Assembly (NCBI RefSeq): GCF_039540065.1
Contig: NZ_CP154278.1
Location: forward strand, 124,001-188,000
Source of the DNA: Wolbachia endosymbiont of Encarsia formosa
GTDB taxonomy: Bacteria > Pseudomonadota > Alphaproteobacteria > Rickettsiales > Anaplasmataceae
Reading direction: 5' to 3'
Length of the DNA: 64,000 nucleotides
Part shown: positions 19,133 through 29,879 of the stretch, in pieces
How the letters are laid out: each line of letters opens with the position of its first letter
How positions within the stretch are numbered: position 1 is the first letter of the stretch
The notes under the pieces: model-generated
Database searches by the model: none
Told to the model about the DNA's origin: nothing
What the model saw: only the letters and a program-made list of their open reading frames with translations
Program-made: the position numbers and the translations under genes

Positions 19133-20065
19133 ATGAAGAATACTTTATATTTCATACTATTAGTTGCTATATTTTTATCATCTAACCTGTTTGCTATAGA
19201 GCAACCTGAAGAAAATAAAAATGAAAATAGCATAAATCAAGAAGACAAATCGAAGAGCAACACTGATGCTGAAAGCGCTGATAAAGAGAATGACTCACTT
19301 ACAGGCAAGCTAGAAGAAAGCACAGACCAAAACTCAATAAATGTAGATAATAAAGAAGTACCTTCTATAAGCGAGCTAAAAGAAAGCACAACCCAAAATG
19401 AAGAAGTACCTTCAAATAATGAAATAAACCTACAATCTAAAGAGGAGACTAATATAAAAGATACTGAACTTTCAACAAGTCCTTTATTAGAGGAAAAGAA
19501 AGAAGAACAGCCTGACAAGATAAATAAAGAAGATGAAGAAAGCGAAAAATGGACAAAGCTGAACAAAGCAATAACAAAAAAATGGGACTATAAAAGCAAG
19601 TCAATATATAAACGACAATATGATAGCCTAAATGAGCACCTTCCTAAAACTATATTTACTGATGATTACAGTAAGCAATTTTTTTACTGCATCAAGAAGG
19701 GCAACTTAATTTGTCTAAGAGGAGTAATAAATAAGCTAGAAAAAATTGGATTAACAATTCAAGAAATACTAAGATTTAGAAATAAATTGGGTGATACTCC
19801 TCTAATTTATGCAGTGAAACAAGGTCAAATAGACACAGTTCGCTTTCTCTTATTACAAGGTGCTGATCCTAGAGTAGTTGATAATAATTTTAAGTCCCCT
19901 ATTGAAATAGCAATCGAAAGGAATCAGATCAACATAATAAACGCAATTGCCGAAATGATGCCATACCTTTTAGAGGATAAAGAAATAAACAATCAAGAAA
20001 ACTCAGAGATGTATAACTTTGCTATAAAAACAAAAGAAAACACGTGTGATGCAAAAAATAATTAG
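19133..20065 (+). CDS. Secreted ankyrin-repeat protein with acidic linker
   Basis: About 310 residues from the ATG at 19133 (another ATG is at 19118). Residues 1-22 are a signal peptide (KNTLYFILLVAIFLSSNLFA). A strongly acidic, Ser/Thr/Asn-rich linker follows to about 145, with a loosely repeated EVPS-x-x-E motif. A helical domain comes next, then ankyrin repeats from about 219 (GDTPLIYAVKQGQIDTVRFL, then LLQGADPRVVDN). The C-terminus ends in Cys-Asp-Ala-Lys-Asn-Asn. It overlaps the next gene by 20 bases, so the two are translationally coupled. Export followed by ankyrin-mediated protein binding suggests an envelope or host-facing role. No exact function is known. Confidence 0.8.
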   Translation: MKNTLYFILLVAIFLSSNLFAIEQPEENKNENSINQEDKSKSNTDAESADKENDSLTGKLEESTDQNSINVDNKEVPSISELKESTTQNEEVPSNNEINLQSKEETNIKDTELSTSPLLEEKKEEQPDKINKEDEESEKWTKLNKAITKKWDYKSKSIYKRQYDSLNEHLPKTIFTDDYSKQFFYCIKKGNLICLRGVINKLEKIGLTIQEILRFRNKLGDTPLIYAVKQGQIDTVRFLLLQGADPRVVDNNFKSPIEIAIERNQINIINAIAEMMPYLLEDKEINNQENSEMYNFAIKTKENTCDAKNN

Positions 20066-21815
20066 ACTTTTGATATTAATTTTAGTTGTTCATTTATGCT
20101 ATGGAGATGATGCAATCAATGATTTTTTAAGCGCTCTGCATGATGTAAAATACGTATCTTACAATACAAAAGATTTTGCTAAATTTTTAGTACAGTGTAA
20201 TAAAGACAGCATACCACAAGATTTTAAGAAAGGTTTTGGTCCTAATTTAAATGGTGCTAATTTTAGTCAATTGTATTTAAATAAATCTATTTTTGAGGGA
20301 GTAAGTTTAATTGGTGCTGATTTTTCTAACACCGATTTATCAGATGTGTCTTTTATCGATGTTGATTTACGTGGTGCTAATTTTTCCAATGCTAATTTAC
20401 ATGGTGTTAAAATACAAGGCACAAATTTAAGTTTTTCAAAATTTGCTTCTACAAATCTAACAGATATCATATTTGATCAATCTAATATCAGTTATGCTGA
20501 TTTTATCAATTCTAATCTCAACAAAGTAAGTATGCGTAATATAATTGGTTTGCATACCAAGTTTTTGAATGTAAAAATGAATTTCTCCGATCTATTAAAC
20601 TCGAATGCTAGCTACATAAATTTTAGTGATAGTGAAATAAACGATACTGTTATGCAGAAGAATAATTTCGACAATGCAAGTTTCTTTGGAGTGGATGCAC
20701 ACAAGCTCAAGATACAATTTTCTTCACTAAAAAATGCTAACATATATGGCGCAGAAATAAAAAAATCAGATTTTACAGGTAGCAATCTTTCGAACGCCTA
20801 TTTTAATGCTTCTATTATAGTTGATAGTAACTTTGAAAAAGCCAATTTAAGCAATTCACAAATTTCCTATGTGAAAGGGGATAATTCAAACTTCATTAAA
20901 TCTATACTAAATGGTTCCAAGATAAAACATGCATATGTTTTCGAATCAGACCTTCAGGATGCTGATTTATCTAATATTGATTTTAGTTTTAGTGAATTGT
21001 ATAAAGTTAACGCCTATGATGCTAACATTTGTCATGGAAAGTTTCATAATACTAAAGTTGTGAATTCTGACATGAATGGTTCGTTCTTTGACCATTCATT
21101 GTTTACCTCTGCAAAAATAGAAGATTCAGATCTTTCCACAACTTCAATGTATAAGACAAAAATTCAAGACTCTCAAATTTATAATAGTACTCTTTCCCAC
21201 CATAGTATTGACTTCAGTGAGATAGAAAATTCAATATTCTTCAAATTATTAGCTGATAATTCGAGCTGGTCTAACTTAAAAGTCACTAATTCAAATTTTA
21301 TTGAAAGTGATTTCAAATCCTCCGTGTTTTATGATAATACCTTTAGAAAGACTAGTTTTTTTCTTAGCAATTTGAGTGATTCGACAATAAGTGATATGTC
21401 TTTCCTCTCTTCAAGCATATATAAAAGTTCAATTGCTGATATTCATTTAACAGATTGCAAATTTGATAATTCAATTATGATTGACAATCAGGGACAGAGC
21501 AAAATTACAGGTCTAGAGAGTGCTATAACTTCAATTAAAGATCTGCAAGAGAAAATATCGCAGGGTGAAAAATTTGATGTAAATTATTCTTACTTTGAGT
21601 TTAAAGACATGAATTTAGAAAATGCTAATTTTTCTAATTCAATATTAAGCAGAGCAAAGTTTGTAAACGTTAATTTGAATAAGGCAAATCTTGAAAGAGC
21701 TGATTTACGTTATACTATTTTTGATAATTCCTCTCTTGTTGATGCCAATTTATCAAATTCTAATTTAGAAGGCTCTAGTCTTTTAAACTTTGACTCAAAA
21801 AATACAAAGTCTTAA
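20046..21815 (+). CDS. Secreted pentapeptide-repeat protein
   Basis: The protein has 589 residues. A signal peptide (MQKIIRLLILILVVHLCYG) is followed from about residue 60 to the end by pentapeptide repeats of the A(N/D)LSN type, for example LRGANFSNANLHGV and LENANFSNSILSRA. The repeats would form a long right-handed quadrilateral beta-helix. One non-repeat break falls near 480-520 (SAITSIKDLQEKISQGEK). Known pentapeptide proteins act in gyrase protection or as structural scaffolds, but a secreted form in an endosymbiont is more likely structural or host-facing. It overlaps the upstream ankyrin gene by 20 bases and lies 34 bases before gmk. Confidence 0.9.
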   Translation: MMQKIIRLLILILVVHLCYGDDAINDFLSALHDVKYVSYNTKDFAKFLVQCNKDSIPQDFKKGFGPNLNGANFSQLYLNKSIFEGVSLIGADFSNTDLSDVSFIDVDLRGANFSNANLHGVKIQGTNLSFSKFASTNLTDIIFDQSNISYADFINSNLNKVSMRNIIGLHTKFLNVKMNFSDLLNSNASYINFSDSEINDTVMQKNNFDNASFFGVDAHKLKIQFSSLKNANIYGAEIKKSDFTGSNLSNAYFNASIIVDSNFEKANLSNSQISYVKGDNSNFIKSILNGSKIKHAYVFESDLQDADLSNIDFSFSELYKVNAYDANICHGKFHNTKVVNSDMNGSFFDHSLFTSAKIEDSDLSTTSMYKTKIQDSQIYNSTLSHHSIDFSEIENSIFFKLLADNSSWSNLKVTNSNFIESDFKSSVFYDNTFRKTSFFLSNLSDSTISDMSFLSSSIYKSSIADIHLTDCKFDNSIMIDNQGQSKITGLESAITSIKDLQEKISQGEKFDVNYSYFEFKDMNLENANFSNSILSRAKFVNVNLNKANLERADLRYTIFDNSSLVDANLSNSNLEGSSLLNFDSKNTKS

Positions 21816-21849
21816 AAAACTCTATAATGTACTTGTTAAATAAAGAAAA

Positions 21850-22458
21850 ATGACCGTAAAAAATGAGGGCATACTACTGATTCTATCCTCTCCTTCTGGA
21901 GCTGGAAAAACTACTATATCAGAAAAATTACTTGAGCAATCAACTGATTTAGTTATGTCTGTTTCTATGACTACACGCAAACCTCGTCCCGGTGAAGTAA
22001 ATGGAAAAGACTATTTTTTCGTTACTGAAGAAAAGTTTCATGAAATATGTAAGGCTGGTCAAATGCTTGAATATGCTAAAGTTTTTGAAAATTTTTACGG
22101 TATACCAAAAGATTTTATAGAACAAAACCTGAGCAGTGGCATAAGTGTTTTACTGAATATAGATTGGCAAGGAGCATTTCACTTATTTGAAATCTTAAGA
22201 GAAAAAGTTGTAAGTGTTTTTATACTACCTCCCTCAATGGAAGAGCTTAGACTGCGTCTACAAAGGCGTAATAGTGATGATGAAATTGAAATAGAGCGGA
22301 GATTAGCCGAAGCGCAAAAAGAGATAAGTAAAAGTAATAAATATGATTACGTCATAGTTAATGATGATCTTGATAAAAGCGTAGAAGAGATAAAATCAAT
22401 ACTAAGTAAAGGAATGCTTAAAAAATTAGAAGAAAAATCAAGTTTGAAAGATCTATAA
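21850..22458 (+). CDS. gmk: Guanylate kinase
   Basis: Gmk phosphorylates GMP to GDP with ATP. The 202 residues match the family. The P-loop SSPSGAGKTT is at about 13-22, the GMP-binding segment MTTRKPRPGEVNGKDYFF is intact, and the lid region carries RLQRRNSDDE. It follows the two secreted repeat-protein genes closely, so it may share their transcript, although no functional link is evident. Confidence 0.96.
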   Translation: MTVKNEGILLILSSPSGAGKTTISEKLLEQSTDLVMSVSMTTRKPRPGEVNGKDYFFVTEEKFHEICKAGQMLEYAKVFENFYGIPKDFIEQNLSSGISVLLNIDWQGAFHLFEILREKVVSVFILPPSMEELRLRLQRRNSDDEIEIERRLAEAQKEISKSNKYDYVIVNDDLDKSVEEIKSILSKGMLKKLEEKSSLKDL

Positions 22459-22708
22459 AAATATTTGTTTATCTCTTTTAGCAGCATTCACGCTTCACAG
22501 TTTAGCCGCATTTATTATTTTTTAAGATAAAATAGTTAAAATAGTAGACAAGTGCTAAAGTGGGGATTTAATTATGACAACAGATTTTCTAATAGAAACT
22601 AGCTTTCCACCTATATTTCGATAACATCTAGCTCAATTTAAAAGTCCAATTCAATAGGCTGTTAGTTGAAGCGCTAACGCCAAATAGCTTTAATATTGAG
22701 GTTTTAAT

Positions 22709-24784
22709 ATGAGTATAGATCTAAGTGTATCAGTTACTAATGCAAACAAACTAGATAAATATATAAACAAAAATGAAAAACAAGATAAAAAAGACAAGCA
22801 ATTGTATAATATTATAGAGAGAAAGGTAAAAAAAGAAAAACATAAGCATGAAAAACCAAGAAGTCGAGATGGAACACTCAAGGAATGTAAAAGGTTATTT
22901 AAGGAAGGCGCTAGTCCTGAAGTATTAACTAAATTAGAAGAATCGCTTAGAGAACAGGAAAAATATCACAGATATTATGTCCAATGTTTCCTTCCAGTGC
23001 TAGGTGAAGTAATAGAACGATCGAAAAGAATATCAAATGAAACAAAAAACCAAGTAATTTCTGAAGTCACTAAAAGTTGTTTTAGTAGGTACAGCAAACA
23101 AGACAGTGGCTACGGTAGCGATTTTGAAGATAAAATAAACGGAATATCAGATTCTGATAGCGATTTTGAAGATGGAATAAACGGAATATTGGATTCTGAT
23201 AATGACGTTCAATTACTAAATGCAATCCAAAATGGAAACAACAGGAAATTTAGAAAATACCTAAAAGATTGCACAAATGTCAGTGGCATAACAGATGAAA
23301 AAGGAAATAATATTTTACACCTTATTGCATCGCTCAAAAAGAAACAAAAGCTTAAGTTTCTAGATACCTTGATAAAAATAGCTAACGAGAAAAATTTAGT
23401 ACAACTTGTTGATAGTGAAAATCAAGAAGGAAAGACTCCTTTTCAGGTAGCACTAATTAACAAGATAATAAAAGGGAAACATGATTCTCACACAATCCAA
23501 GATAACGATAACACACTTAAGTTTCTTGCAAAATTGTTAAAGTATGTAGCCAGCTCTGACAATTTAAGATTATCTACAAAAGAATTACAATACTTAAAAG
23601 AAGAGCAAAAGACATACTATTGTGATTTCCTAGAAAAATTAGCAAAGTCAGTAAAGAAACCTGAGTTAAAATCAGAAATAAGAACAAAAATTAAAGAAAT
23701 TATATCACATACCATAAATACTCCAGATAGTAATGATAATTATCAATTACATTTAGCAATTAAAAATAAAGATGAGAAATCCTTTAAGGAGTTATTGCAA
23801 AAAGGAGCAGATATTAGCCTGAAAGATACAGATGGTAATAATGCTTTACACCATATTGCCTTGCTGAGAGGGAAGCAAAAAGTTATATGCTTGAAATTAA
23901 TATCAGCCTTAGTAAAAGAAAGAAAAATATCTGAAGATAAATTAGATGAAGCTATAAAAGCAACTAACAGGCAAGGCAATACACCTCTAGAATTAGCACT
24001 AAAGAAAAAAGCAGAAAAAAAAAGTATCGAATACCTATCGCAAGAAACAATTTTTGATTTAGCAACTAATTATGATAATACAACAAAGTTTTGTGCAGCA
24101 TTATTACAAAACGTTGCTAACCCTGATTCTTTATGGTTAGAAGATCCAGAACTCCATACTAAAAAGTACTATTTAACTTTACGAGATCTAAAAGATTGTT
24201 CAAGCACTCCACAGAAAGCACAGGAGAAAGCTAAAGAACTAAAAGAGAAGCTTGAGGAAAAATACCACTGTAGAACTGCTTCGAAAAAATGTCAATCAGG
24301 CATTAAAAAGCTAGGTTCTGGTGTAAAAAAAGGAGCATATGCTGTATGGAAATGCATTGATCCGGGCAGGAGAGCTAGTGTATTGTTAGCAATCACAGTA
24401 GCAACTACTATTATTACAATGGTAACACTTTCTTGCTTCCAAGGACAAATTGCAATTGGAGCAGCGTTACCCATCATAGCTATAACAGGAGTGGTCTGTC
24501 TGATATTCACTTTGGGACTTAGCGAAATTAGGAAGTCTGTTAAGGAATTAACCAACGATAAGCAAAGCCGTAAAGATGATCACCTAGCTGCAAAACAACC
24601 TGAAAATATTACTGAACAACAAAATTTAGCTAACAACTCAGCAGAGCAAGAAGTACAAAGATCGTCAAATCAATCGGAGCATAAAGAAAGCCCAGCTACT
24701 CAAATGAGCTATGTATCAATACTACGTCAATTTATAAATAAACCAGATGGGTTAACTAATAAATTCTCTTTTCCGGGGCGATGA
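22709..24784 (+). CDS. Ankyrin-repeat protein with C-terminal membrane hairpin
   Basis: The protein has 691 residues. The N-terminus is Lys-rich. Near residues 140-165 an acidic motif is tandemly duplicated ([14 protein letters not shown], then [14 protein letters not shown]). Ankyrin-like repeats cover about 167-260 and 344-460 ([20 protein letters not shown], with a further [19 protein letters not shown]). Two transmembrane helices lie at about 555-575 and 584-606, and a polar tail of about 85 residues follows. No signal peptide is seen. This layout, cytosolic ankyrins with a membrane hairpin, recalls intracellular-pathogen effectors that insert in host membranes, which is inference. It is convergent with sdhA and their 3' ends overlap by 29 bases. 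Confidence 0.85.
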   Translation: MSIDLSVSVTNANKLDKYINKNEKQDKKDKQLYNIIERKVKKEKHKHEKPRSRDGTLKECKRLFKEGASPEVLTKLEESLREQEKYHRYYVQCFLPVLGEVIERSKRISNETKNQVISEVTKSCFSRYSKQDSGYGSDFEDKINGISDSDSDFEDGINGILDSDNDVQLLNAIQNGNNRKFRKYLKDCTNVSGITDEKGNNILHLIASLKKKQKLKFLDTLIKIANEKNLVQLVDSENQEGKTPFQVALINKIIKGKHDSHTIQDNDNTLKFLAKLLKYVASSDNLRLSTKELQYLKEEQKTYYCDFLEKLAKSVKKPELKSEIRTKIKEIISHTINTPDSNDNYQLHLAIKNKDEKSFKELLQKGADISLKDTDGNNALHHIALLRGKQKVICLKLISALVKERKISEDKLDEAIKATNRQGNTPLELALKKKAEKKSIEYLSQETIFDLATNYDNTTKFCAALLQNVANPDSLWLEDPELHTKKYYLTLRDLKDCSSTPQKAQEKAKELKEKLEEKYHCRTASKKCQSGIKKLGSGVKKGAYAVWKCIDPGRRASVLLAITVATTIITMVTLSCFQGQIAIGAALPIIAITGVVCLIFTLGLSEIRKSVKELTNDKQSRKDDHLAAKQPENITEQQNLANNSAEQEVQRSSNQSEHKESPATQMSYVSILRQFINKPDGLTNKFSFPGR

Positions 24785-26561
24785 AATCAATCTCATCGCT
24801 CAGAGTTTTTTCAGCAACTTTTTTATAGTCAATTTCTACACTAACTTGGCTTTTCTCTTCTTTAAGCCATGCTATAGTATGCTTCATCCAGTTTTTATCA
24901 TCACGTTCAGGGAAATCTTCACGAGCATGAGCACCCCTGCTTTCCTTGCGATTAGCTGCGCATTCCACGGTAATAACTGCTTGTGGAATCATATTGGCAA
25001 GCTCCAGCGCTTCAACCAAATCACTATTCCATATCATACTGCGATCTTCAACTGCAATGTTAGGCATCATTTTTGCTACTTCTTTCATAGCTTTTTTACC
25101 TTCCTCTAAAACTTCAGCAACACGGAATACCGATGCATATTTCTGCATAGTGTGCTGCATTTCACTTCGTATTTTTGCTACTTTGAACTCTCCAGAAGCA
25201 AATCTCATTTTATTAAATCTATCTACTATCAAGTCTGTGCAGTCTGAATGCAATTTTTTATGTGGTGTATCAGGTTTCAATTTTTCTTTTGCCCTAAGCG
25301 CGGCAGCTCTACCAAAAACCACAAGATCAAGAAGCGAGTTAGAGCCAAGTCGATTTGCACCATGTACAGAAACACATGCCGCTTCTCCTATTGCAAATAA
25401 TCCTTCTACCACTTCTTCTTTACCTTTTTGCAACGTGATCACTTCCCCATGATAGTTGGTTGGAATACCTCCCATGTTATAGTGAACAGTTGGAATAACA
25501 GGTATCGGATCTTTAGTAACATCAACTCCTGCAAAGGTCTTTGCTGTTTCACTAATACCTGGCAATCTGAGCTTTATTACTTCCGGATCAAGATGAGATA
25601 TATTCAAGTACATGTGATCTTTCTTTGGCCCAACTCCCCTTCCCTCTCTAATTTCAATTGTCATTGCTCGACTTACTACATCACGAGAAGCCAAATCTTT
25701 TGCCTTTGGCGCATAACGTTCCATAAACTTCTCACCCTGAGAATTAACGAGGTACCCACCTTCACCGCGGCATCCTTCCGTCATCAAGCACCCTGAGTCA
25801 TATATTCCTGTTGGATGAAATTGCACAAATTCCATATCTTCAAGTGGCAACCCAGCTCTCACCACCATGCCATTACCATCACCTGTGCAGGTGTGTGCAC
25901 TTGTTGCAGAAAAATAAACACGTCCATAACCACCTGTTGCTATTACCACAGAATGTGCACGAAATCTATGCAACGTACCATCACACAGCGACCAAGCTAT
26001 CACCCCACAGCATGTCCCTTTGTCCATAATCAAATCGATTACAAAATATTCGACAAAAAATTCAGCGTTAAATTTAAGACATTGCTGATATAGAGTATGA
26101 AGAATTGCATGCCCAGTTTTATCTGCTGCTGCACAAGTACGCTGAGCCGATTTTCCTTTACCAAAGTGAGTTGTCATTCCACCAAAGGCACGCTGATATA
26201 TTTTTCCATCTTCCGTACGAGAAAAGGGTACACCAAAATTTTCAAGTTCAATCACAGCTTTGGCAGCATTTTTACACATATACTCTATTGCATCTTGATC
26301 GCCAAGCCAGTCTGAACCTTTTATTGTATCATATGCATGCCAGCGCCAGTCATCTTCAGCAATATTACTCAAAGCTGCACTAATTCCTCCTTGCGCTGCA
26401 ACTGTATGACTTCGTGTAGGGAAAATTTTAGAAATGCAGGCAACTGAAAAATTAGTTGCAGCCATTCCAAGTGTTGCTCTAAGCCCTGCTCCACCTGCAC
26501 CTACTATCACCACATCATACTCATGCTCTATGATTTCATACTCTGACTTATCCATATCCAC
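24756..26561 (-). CDS. sdhA: Succinate dehydrogenase flavoprotein subunit
   Basis: SdhA oxidises succinate to fumarate on a covalently bound FAD in complex II. The 601 residues match the family. The dinucleotide fold [13 protein letters not shown] is at the N-terminus, the FAD-linking His lies in [10 protein letters not shown], and the substrate-site region [15 protein letters not shown] is present. The C-terminus has the usual REDFPERDD. sdhB lies about 20 kb away in this window at 45046, so the complex is not encoded as one operon. Confidence 0.97.
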   Translation of the reverse strand: MDMDKSEYEIIEHEYDVVIVGAGGAGLRATLGMAATNFSVACISKIFPTRSHTVAAQGGISAALSNIAEDDWRWHAYDTIKGSDWLGDQDAIEYMCKNAAKAVIELENFGVPFSRTEDGKIYQRAFGGMTTHFGKGKSAQRTCAAADKTGHAILHTLYQQCLKFNAEFFVEYFVIDLIMDKGTCCGVIAWSLCDGTLHRFRAHSVVIATGGYGRVYFSATSAHTCTGDGNGMVVRAGLPLEDMEFVQFHPTGIYDSGCLMTEGCRGEGGYLVNSQGEKFMERYAPKAKDLASRDVVSRAMTIEIREGRGVGPKKDHMYLNISHLDPEVIKLRLPGISETAKTFAGVDVTKDPIPVIPTVHYNMGGIPTNYHGEVITLQKGKEEVVEGLFAIGEAACVSVHGANRLGSNSLLDLVVFGRAAALRAKEKLKPDTPHKKLHSDCTDLIVDRFNKMRFASGEFKVAKIRSEMQHTMQKYASVFRVAEVLEEGKKAMKEVAKMMPNIAVEDRSMIWNSDLVEALELANMIPQAVITVECAANRKESRGAHAREDFPERDDKNWMKHTIAWLKEEKSQVSVEIDYKKVAEKTLSDEIDFIAPEKRIY

Positions 26562-26763
26562 TTATTTTATCATCACAGGCTTATAATATCACAGAAGTAG
26601 GAAAAATCTATACAAGTTTTCTGGATGTAAGCTTCTGAAACAAACCTATAGTAAACGATGTAATAACAATCATAGGGCATCATGAAAGTAGCTGAAATTG
26701 GAATGACACTATCATAAAGGAGTAAGTGTAGTTACTTGCATAACATTGATGACTTATGCCTAT

Positions 26764-27165
26764 TTAACTAGATCTAAAATTAGATAGAAAAAGGTAATCT
26801 TGATAAAACTCATTTATAACAAGTTCTCTCGCACTTGAATTTTCCGTTTGCACTTTTTTGTATCCTAATTTATGGCTTATTGAATCTTTATATGCACTAA
26901 CTGCTTTATACATCTTACTTACCTCTCCTGGAAAGATACCACCAACAATTATAACGCACAATCCTGCAACTGTTGCAAAAGCTAGAGCTAGATTTTGCCT
27001 CCAGCTAGCTTTTTTTTCTTGAGGGTAAAGTTCATTTGATATTTCTTTTAGATATTCATGCCACATGTGATTGCAGTTTGTACATTTCACTTTTCTTCCA
27101 GACTCACCTATTTGCCCACGAGATACTAAGTAAGTTTTAGTACAATTATGACATTGTATTTTCAT
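26764..27165 (-). CDS. MJ0042-type zinc-ribbon membrane protein
   Basis: The 133-residue protein opens with a zinc ribbon of the alphaproteobacterial MJ0042 type. The four cysteines are C5, C8, C28 and C31 (IQCHNCTKTY and KVKCTNCNHMWHE). A transmembrane helix follows at about 56-78 (LALAFATVAGLCVIIVGGIF), then a short periplasmic tail. Proteins of this form are common and poorly understood in alphaproteobacteria. It is divergent from dapD, 38 bases apart. Confidence 0.8.
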   Translation of the reverse strand: MKIQCHNCTKTYLVSRGQIGESGRKVKCTNCNHMWHEYLKEISNELYPQEKKASWRQNLALAFATVAGLCVIIVGGIFPGEVSKMYKAVSAYKDSISHKLGYKKVQTENSSARELVINEFYQDYLFLSNFRSS

Positions 27166-27203
27166 AGTGCTTACGTATAAAATAATATAAATTTGATATC
27201 AAT

Positions 27204-28046
27204 ATGTATATAATAAATGAAAAATTTGCAACTAAAAAATTACAAGATGAGATAGAAAATATTTGGAAAGATAAAGAAAAACTTAACGATTGTAATCTAA
27301 AAAAAGCAGCAAGATTAATAATCAAAGAGGTAATTGAGTTACTTGATAATGGTAAAATTAGAGTAGCAGAAAAGTCATCAAGTGGAGAGTGGATAGTACA
27401 TAAATGGATCAAGCAGGCAATATTATTACATTTTCTCACTGCAGAAAGTAAAATAATAGACAACACCAATTGCTGGTTTGATAAAATCGGTAGCAAGTTT
27501 AGTGAATGGAATGAGGAGAAATTTTACCAGTCAAAAATTAGAGCAGTTCCTGGATGTTTTGTCCGCCAATCTGCTTACATAGGTAAAAATGTTATTTTAA
27601 TGCCAAGCTTTATCAACGTTGGTGCATATATTGATTCTGGTACAATGATAGACACCTGGTCAACAGTTGGTAGCTGTGCACAAATAGGAAAAAACTGCCA
27701 TATTTCTGGAGGGGTGGGAATAGGCGGAGTTCTTGAGCCTGTTCAAGCTTTTCCAGTTATTATAGAGGATAATTGCTTCATTGGAGCACGCAGTGAGGTA
27801 GCCGAAGGTGTTATAATAAAAGAAGGATCAGTCCTTGGTATGGGGGTGTTTATTGGAGGATCAACAAAAATCATTGATAGAGAAACAAGCAAGATATTTT
27901 ATGGTGAGGTGCCACCTTACTCTGTAGTTGTGCCAGGATCTACTCCATCTAAAAATAATATCTCAACCTATTGTGCAGTTATAGTAAAAAAGGTGGATGA
28001 GAAGACGAGATCAAAAACCTCTATAAATGAAATATTGAGAATCTAA
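27204..28046 (+). CDS. dapD: Tetrahydrodipicolinate N-succinyltransferase
   Basis: DapD transfers succinyl from CoA to tetrahydrodipicolinate in the lysine/meso-diaminopimelate pathway. The 280 residues match the family. The middle is a left-handed beta-helix built from hexapeptide repeats (for example [19 protein letters not shown]), and the C-terminal region has [13 protein letters not shown]. Its presence fits the residual peptidoglycan-precursor synthesis seen in Wolbachia, as do the PBP2 and deacetylase genes at 50339-52686. Confidence 0.96.
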   Translation: MYIINEKFATKKLQDEIENIWKDKEKLNDCNLKKAARLIIKEVIELLDNGKIRVAEKSSSGEWIVHKWIKQAILLHFLTAESKIIDNTNCWFDKIGSKFSEWNEEKFYQSKIRAVPGCFVRQSAYIGKNVILMPSFINVGAYIDSGTMIDTWSTVGSCAQIGKNCHISGGVGIGGVLEPVQAFPVIIEDNCFIGARSEVAEGVIIKEGSVLGMGVFIGGSTKIIDRETSKIFYGEVPPYSVVVPGSTPSKNNISTYCAVIVKKVDEKTRSKTSINEILRI

Positions 28047-28328
28047 CTACTTACCGTCACTTTTTTTATCATTGTTGCTAACTATAGTGATAGCATATGC
28101 ACATAATTCTGAAAAAGAAATGCCATTTTCTTGAGATAACTTGTGTAATTTTTGCAGACTTTCTTTGACTTTGTTAGGTATATTTCCTCCACGCTCCTTT
28201 GCAAGCCAGGAATCTTGATGGTGAATTGGATGAGTATCACCCTTTGGATCTCCTATGTATATTGCAAAAGGCGAATTTTGTCCTTTAAAATCACACTGTA
28301 CAGTAAATTTTTTTATGGATGCAGTCAT
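28047..28328 (-). CDS. DUF2610 family protein
   Basis: This 93-residue protein matches the short DUF2610 family typical of Rickettsiales and relatives. Conserved parts seen are FTVQCDFKGQ, AIYIGDPKGDTHPIHHQ, WLAKERGGNIP and the helical LQKLHKLSQENGISFSELC. No function is known. It starts immediately after the stop of the 28329 gene on the same strand, so the two are probably co-expressed, and it ends against dapD. Confidence 0.75.
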   Translation of the reverse strand: MTASIKKFTVQCDFKGQNSPFAIYIGDPKGDTHPIHHQDSWLAKERGGNIPNKVKESLQKLHKLSQENGISFSELCAYAITIVSNNDKKSDGK

Positions 28329-28700
28329 TTAAAAACCTCTACTTTTCTTTTTAATCGATTTTATAGCAGGTGGAAGAGATGGTTTTTTGATCAAATCTTG
28401 CCTATTGAGCATACTTTCTTTGCCTTTTAAAGTTCGAAGAACATCGGCTCTGCTTAGCTGTGATTCTTTCGCCATCCTCATTCCATGCTTTACCATAATA
28501 TTAGCATATGCTAGCACTTTTTTTACTAATTCTAGGTCACCATTTAACATTCGAACTAGCACTTGAAATATTTCTGCTAAAGTTAACCTGTCAGCACCTA
28601 TAACCTTATTATCTACAAAATTTATAGCTTCTTCAAATTTATATTCAACACCATCATCTTGAGGTATAAGGGTAACATAATCTGTATCTTGACTATTCAT
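28329..28700 (-). CDS. Hypothetical protein upstream of the DUF2610 gene
   Basis: I do not recognise this 123-residue protein. It is mainly helical, with an acidic N-terminus, a central segment (GADRLTLAEIFQVLVRMLNG) and a Lys/Arg-rich C-terminus ending KSIKKKSRGF. There is no signal peptide or membrane segment. It abuts the DUF2610 gene with no gap, which suggests a two-gene unit with a shared role. Confidence 0.65.
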   Translation of the reverse strand: MNSQDTDYVTLIPQDDGVEYKFEEAINFVDNKVIGADRLTLAEIFQVLVRMLNGDLELVKKVLAYANIMVKHGMRMAKESQLSRADVLRTLKGKESMLNRQDLIKKPSLPPAIKSIKKKSRGF

Positions 28701-28795
28701 AATTGAAGCACTATCGCCTTTAAACTTATATCATATATATAAATACTCCACTATTTTATAGTATGGCACGCTATAGTTAAACATTTATTAATAAT

Positions 28796-29809
28796 ATGCT
28801 TACTTATATACACGAATTAATTGATAAAAGCCAAGGATCAATATCCATCAGTAATTTTATGAATGCTGCTCTATATCATAAAGAGTACGGCTATTACATG
28901 AATAAATTACCACTTGGCAAAGATGGTGACTTCATTACTGCACCTGAAATTAGTCAGCTATTTGGTGAAACAATTGCAGTGTGGATAATGAATATATGGG
29001 AAAAATTAGGAAAGCCATCAAAATTTTCTCTAGTTGAACTTGGACCAGGTAAAGGAACACTCATTCATGATGTAATAAGAGTCACCAAAAAATATAGCTG
29101 TTTTTTTAGCTCAATGGACATTCATCTAGTTGAAATAAGCCCTATTTTACAGAAAATACAAAAGGAAAAATTAAAGGGATTAGATATTAATTGGCACACA
29201 GATGTCGACAACTTACCAAATCAGCCAACTATTTTTTTTGCAAATGAGTTATTTGACGCCCTTCCGATTGACCAGTTCGTTTATCTTGATGGACAGTGGT
29301 ATGAAAACAGAGTGACAAAGCAGGATAATGGCAGTCTTTCGTTGTTACTTCAGTGCTCAGTGCCAATTACTGGAAAAGGAAAACTTTTCAATGGTGCAGT
29401 AGTGGAAGTATGCCTAGCCGGAACCGAAATATTAAATAAACTTGAGAATAAGATAGTCAATAACGGGGGAGCTGCCCTGATTATAGATTATGGTTATGTA
29501 TATCCTTCATACAAGAGCACTTTACAATCAATAAGACAGCATAAGTATACTAATTTTCTTGAAAATGTCGGTAATAGTGACATCACTGCACTTGTGAACT
29601 TTCAAGCACTAAAAGATTCATTAAAACATGTAGACTGCGAGACTTTAACTCAAAGAGAATTTTTATATTTATTTGGTATAAAGGAAAGAGCACAAGCTTT
29701 AATGGAAAATGCAAGTAATGAACAGAAGAATAGGATCTTCAGTGAATTTTTAAGGTTAACTGAAAATATGGGTACTCTCTTTAAGGTAATGCTGATTCAT
29801 CATTTGTAG
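28796..29809 (+). CDS. MidA/NDUFAF7-type SAM methyltransferase
   Basis: The 337 residues belong to the COG1565 (MidA/NDUFAF7) class I methyltransferase family. The SAM-binding motif is LVELGPGKGTLIHD at about 82-95, with FFANELFDALPIDQF as the second conserved segment. The mitochondrial homologue NDUFAF7 methylates an arginine on a complex I subunit during assembly. The bacterial version is presumed to act on complex I as well, which fits the presence of nuoE nearby at 34186. The substrate here is inferred. Confidence 0.88.
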   Translation: MLTYIHELIDKSQGSISISNFMNAALYHKEYGYYMNKLPLGKDGDFITAPEISQLFGETIAVWIMNIWEKLGKPSKFSLVELGPGKGTLIHDVIRVTKKYSCFFSSMDIHLVEISPILQKIQKEKLKGLDINWHTDVDNLPNQPTIFFANELFDALPIDQFVYLDGQWYENRVTKQDNGSLSLLLQCSVPITGKGKLFNGAVVEVCLAGTEILNKLENKIVNNGGAALIIDYGYVYPSYKSTLQSIRQHKYTNFLENVGNSDITALVNFQALKDSLKHVDCETLTQREFLYLFGIKERAQALMENASNEQKNRIFSEFLRLTENMGTLFKVMLIHHL

Positions 29810-29879
29810 TCTTGTATGGTTCTTATGTTAAACATATAAATACTAAAAAATTAAAGGTTTTTGATGACGAAAAGACCGG

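Noticed and set aside
22577-22624. A 16-codon frame before the membrane ankyrin gene
   Set aside because: It is very short with no sign of conservation, so treating it as a gene would be speculation.
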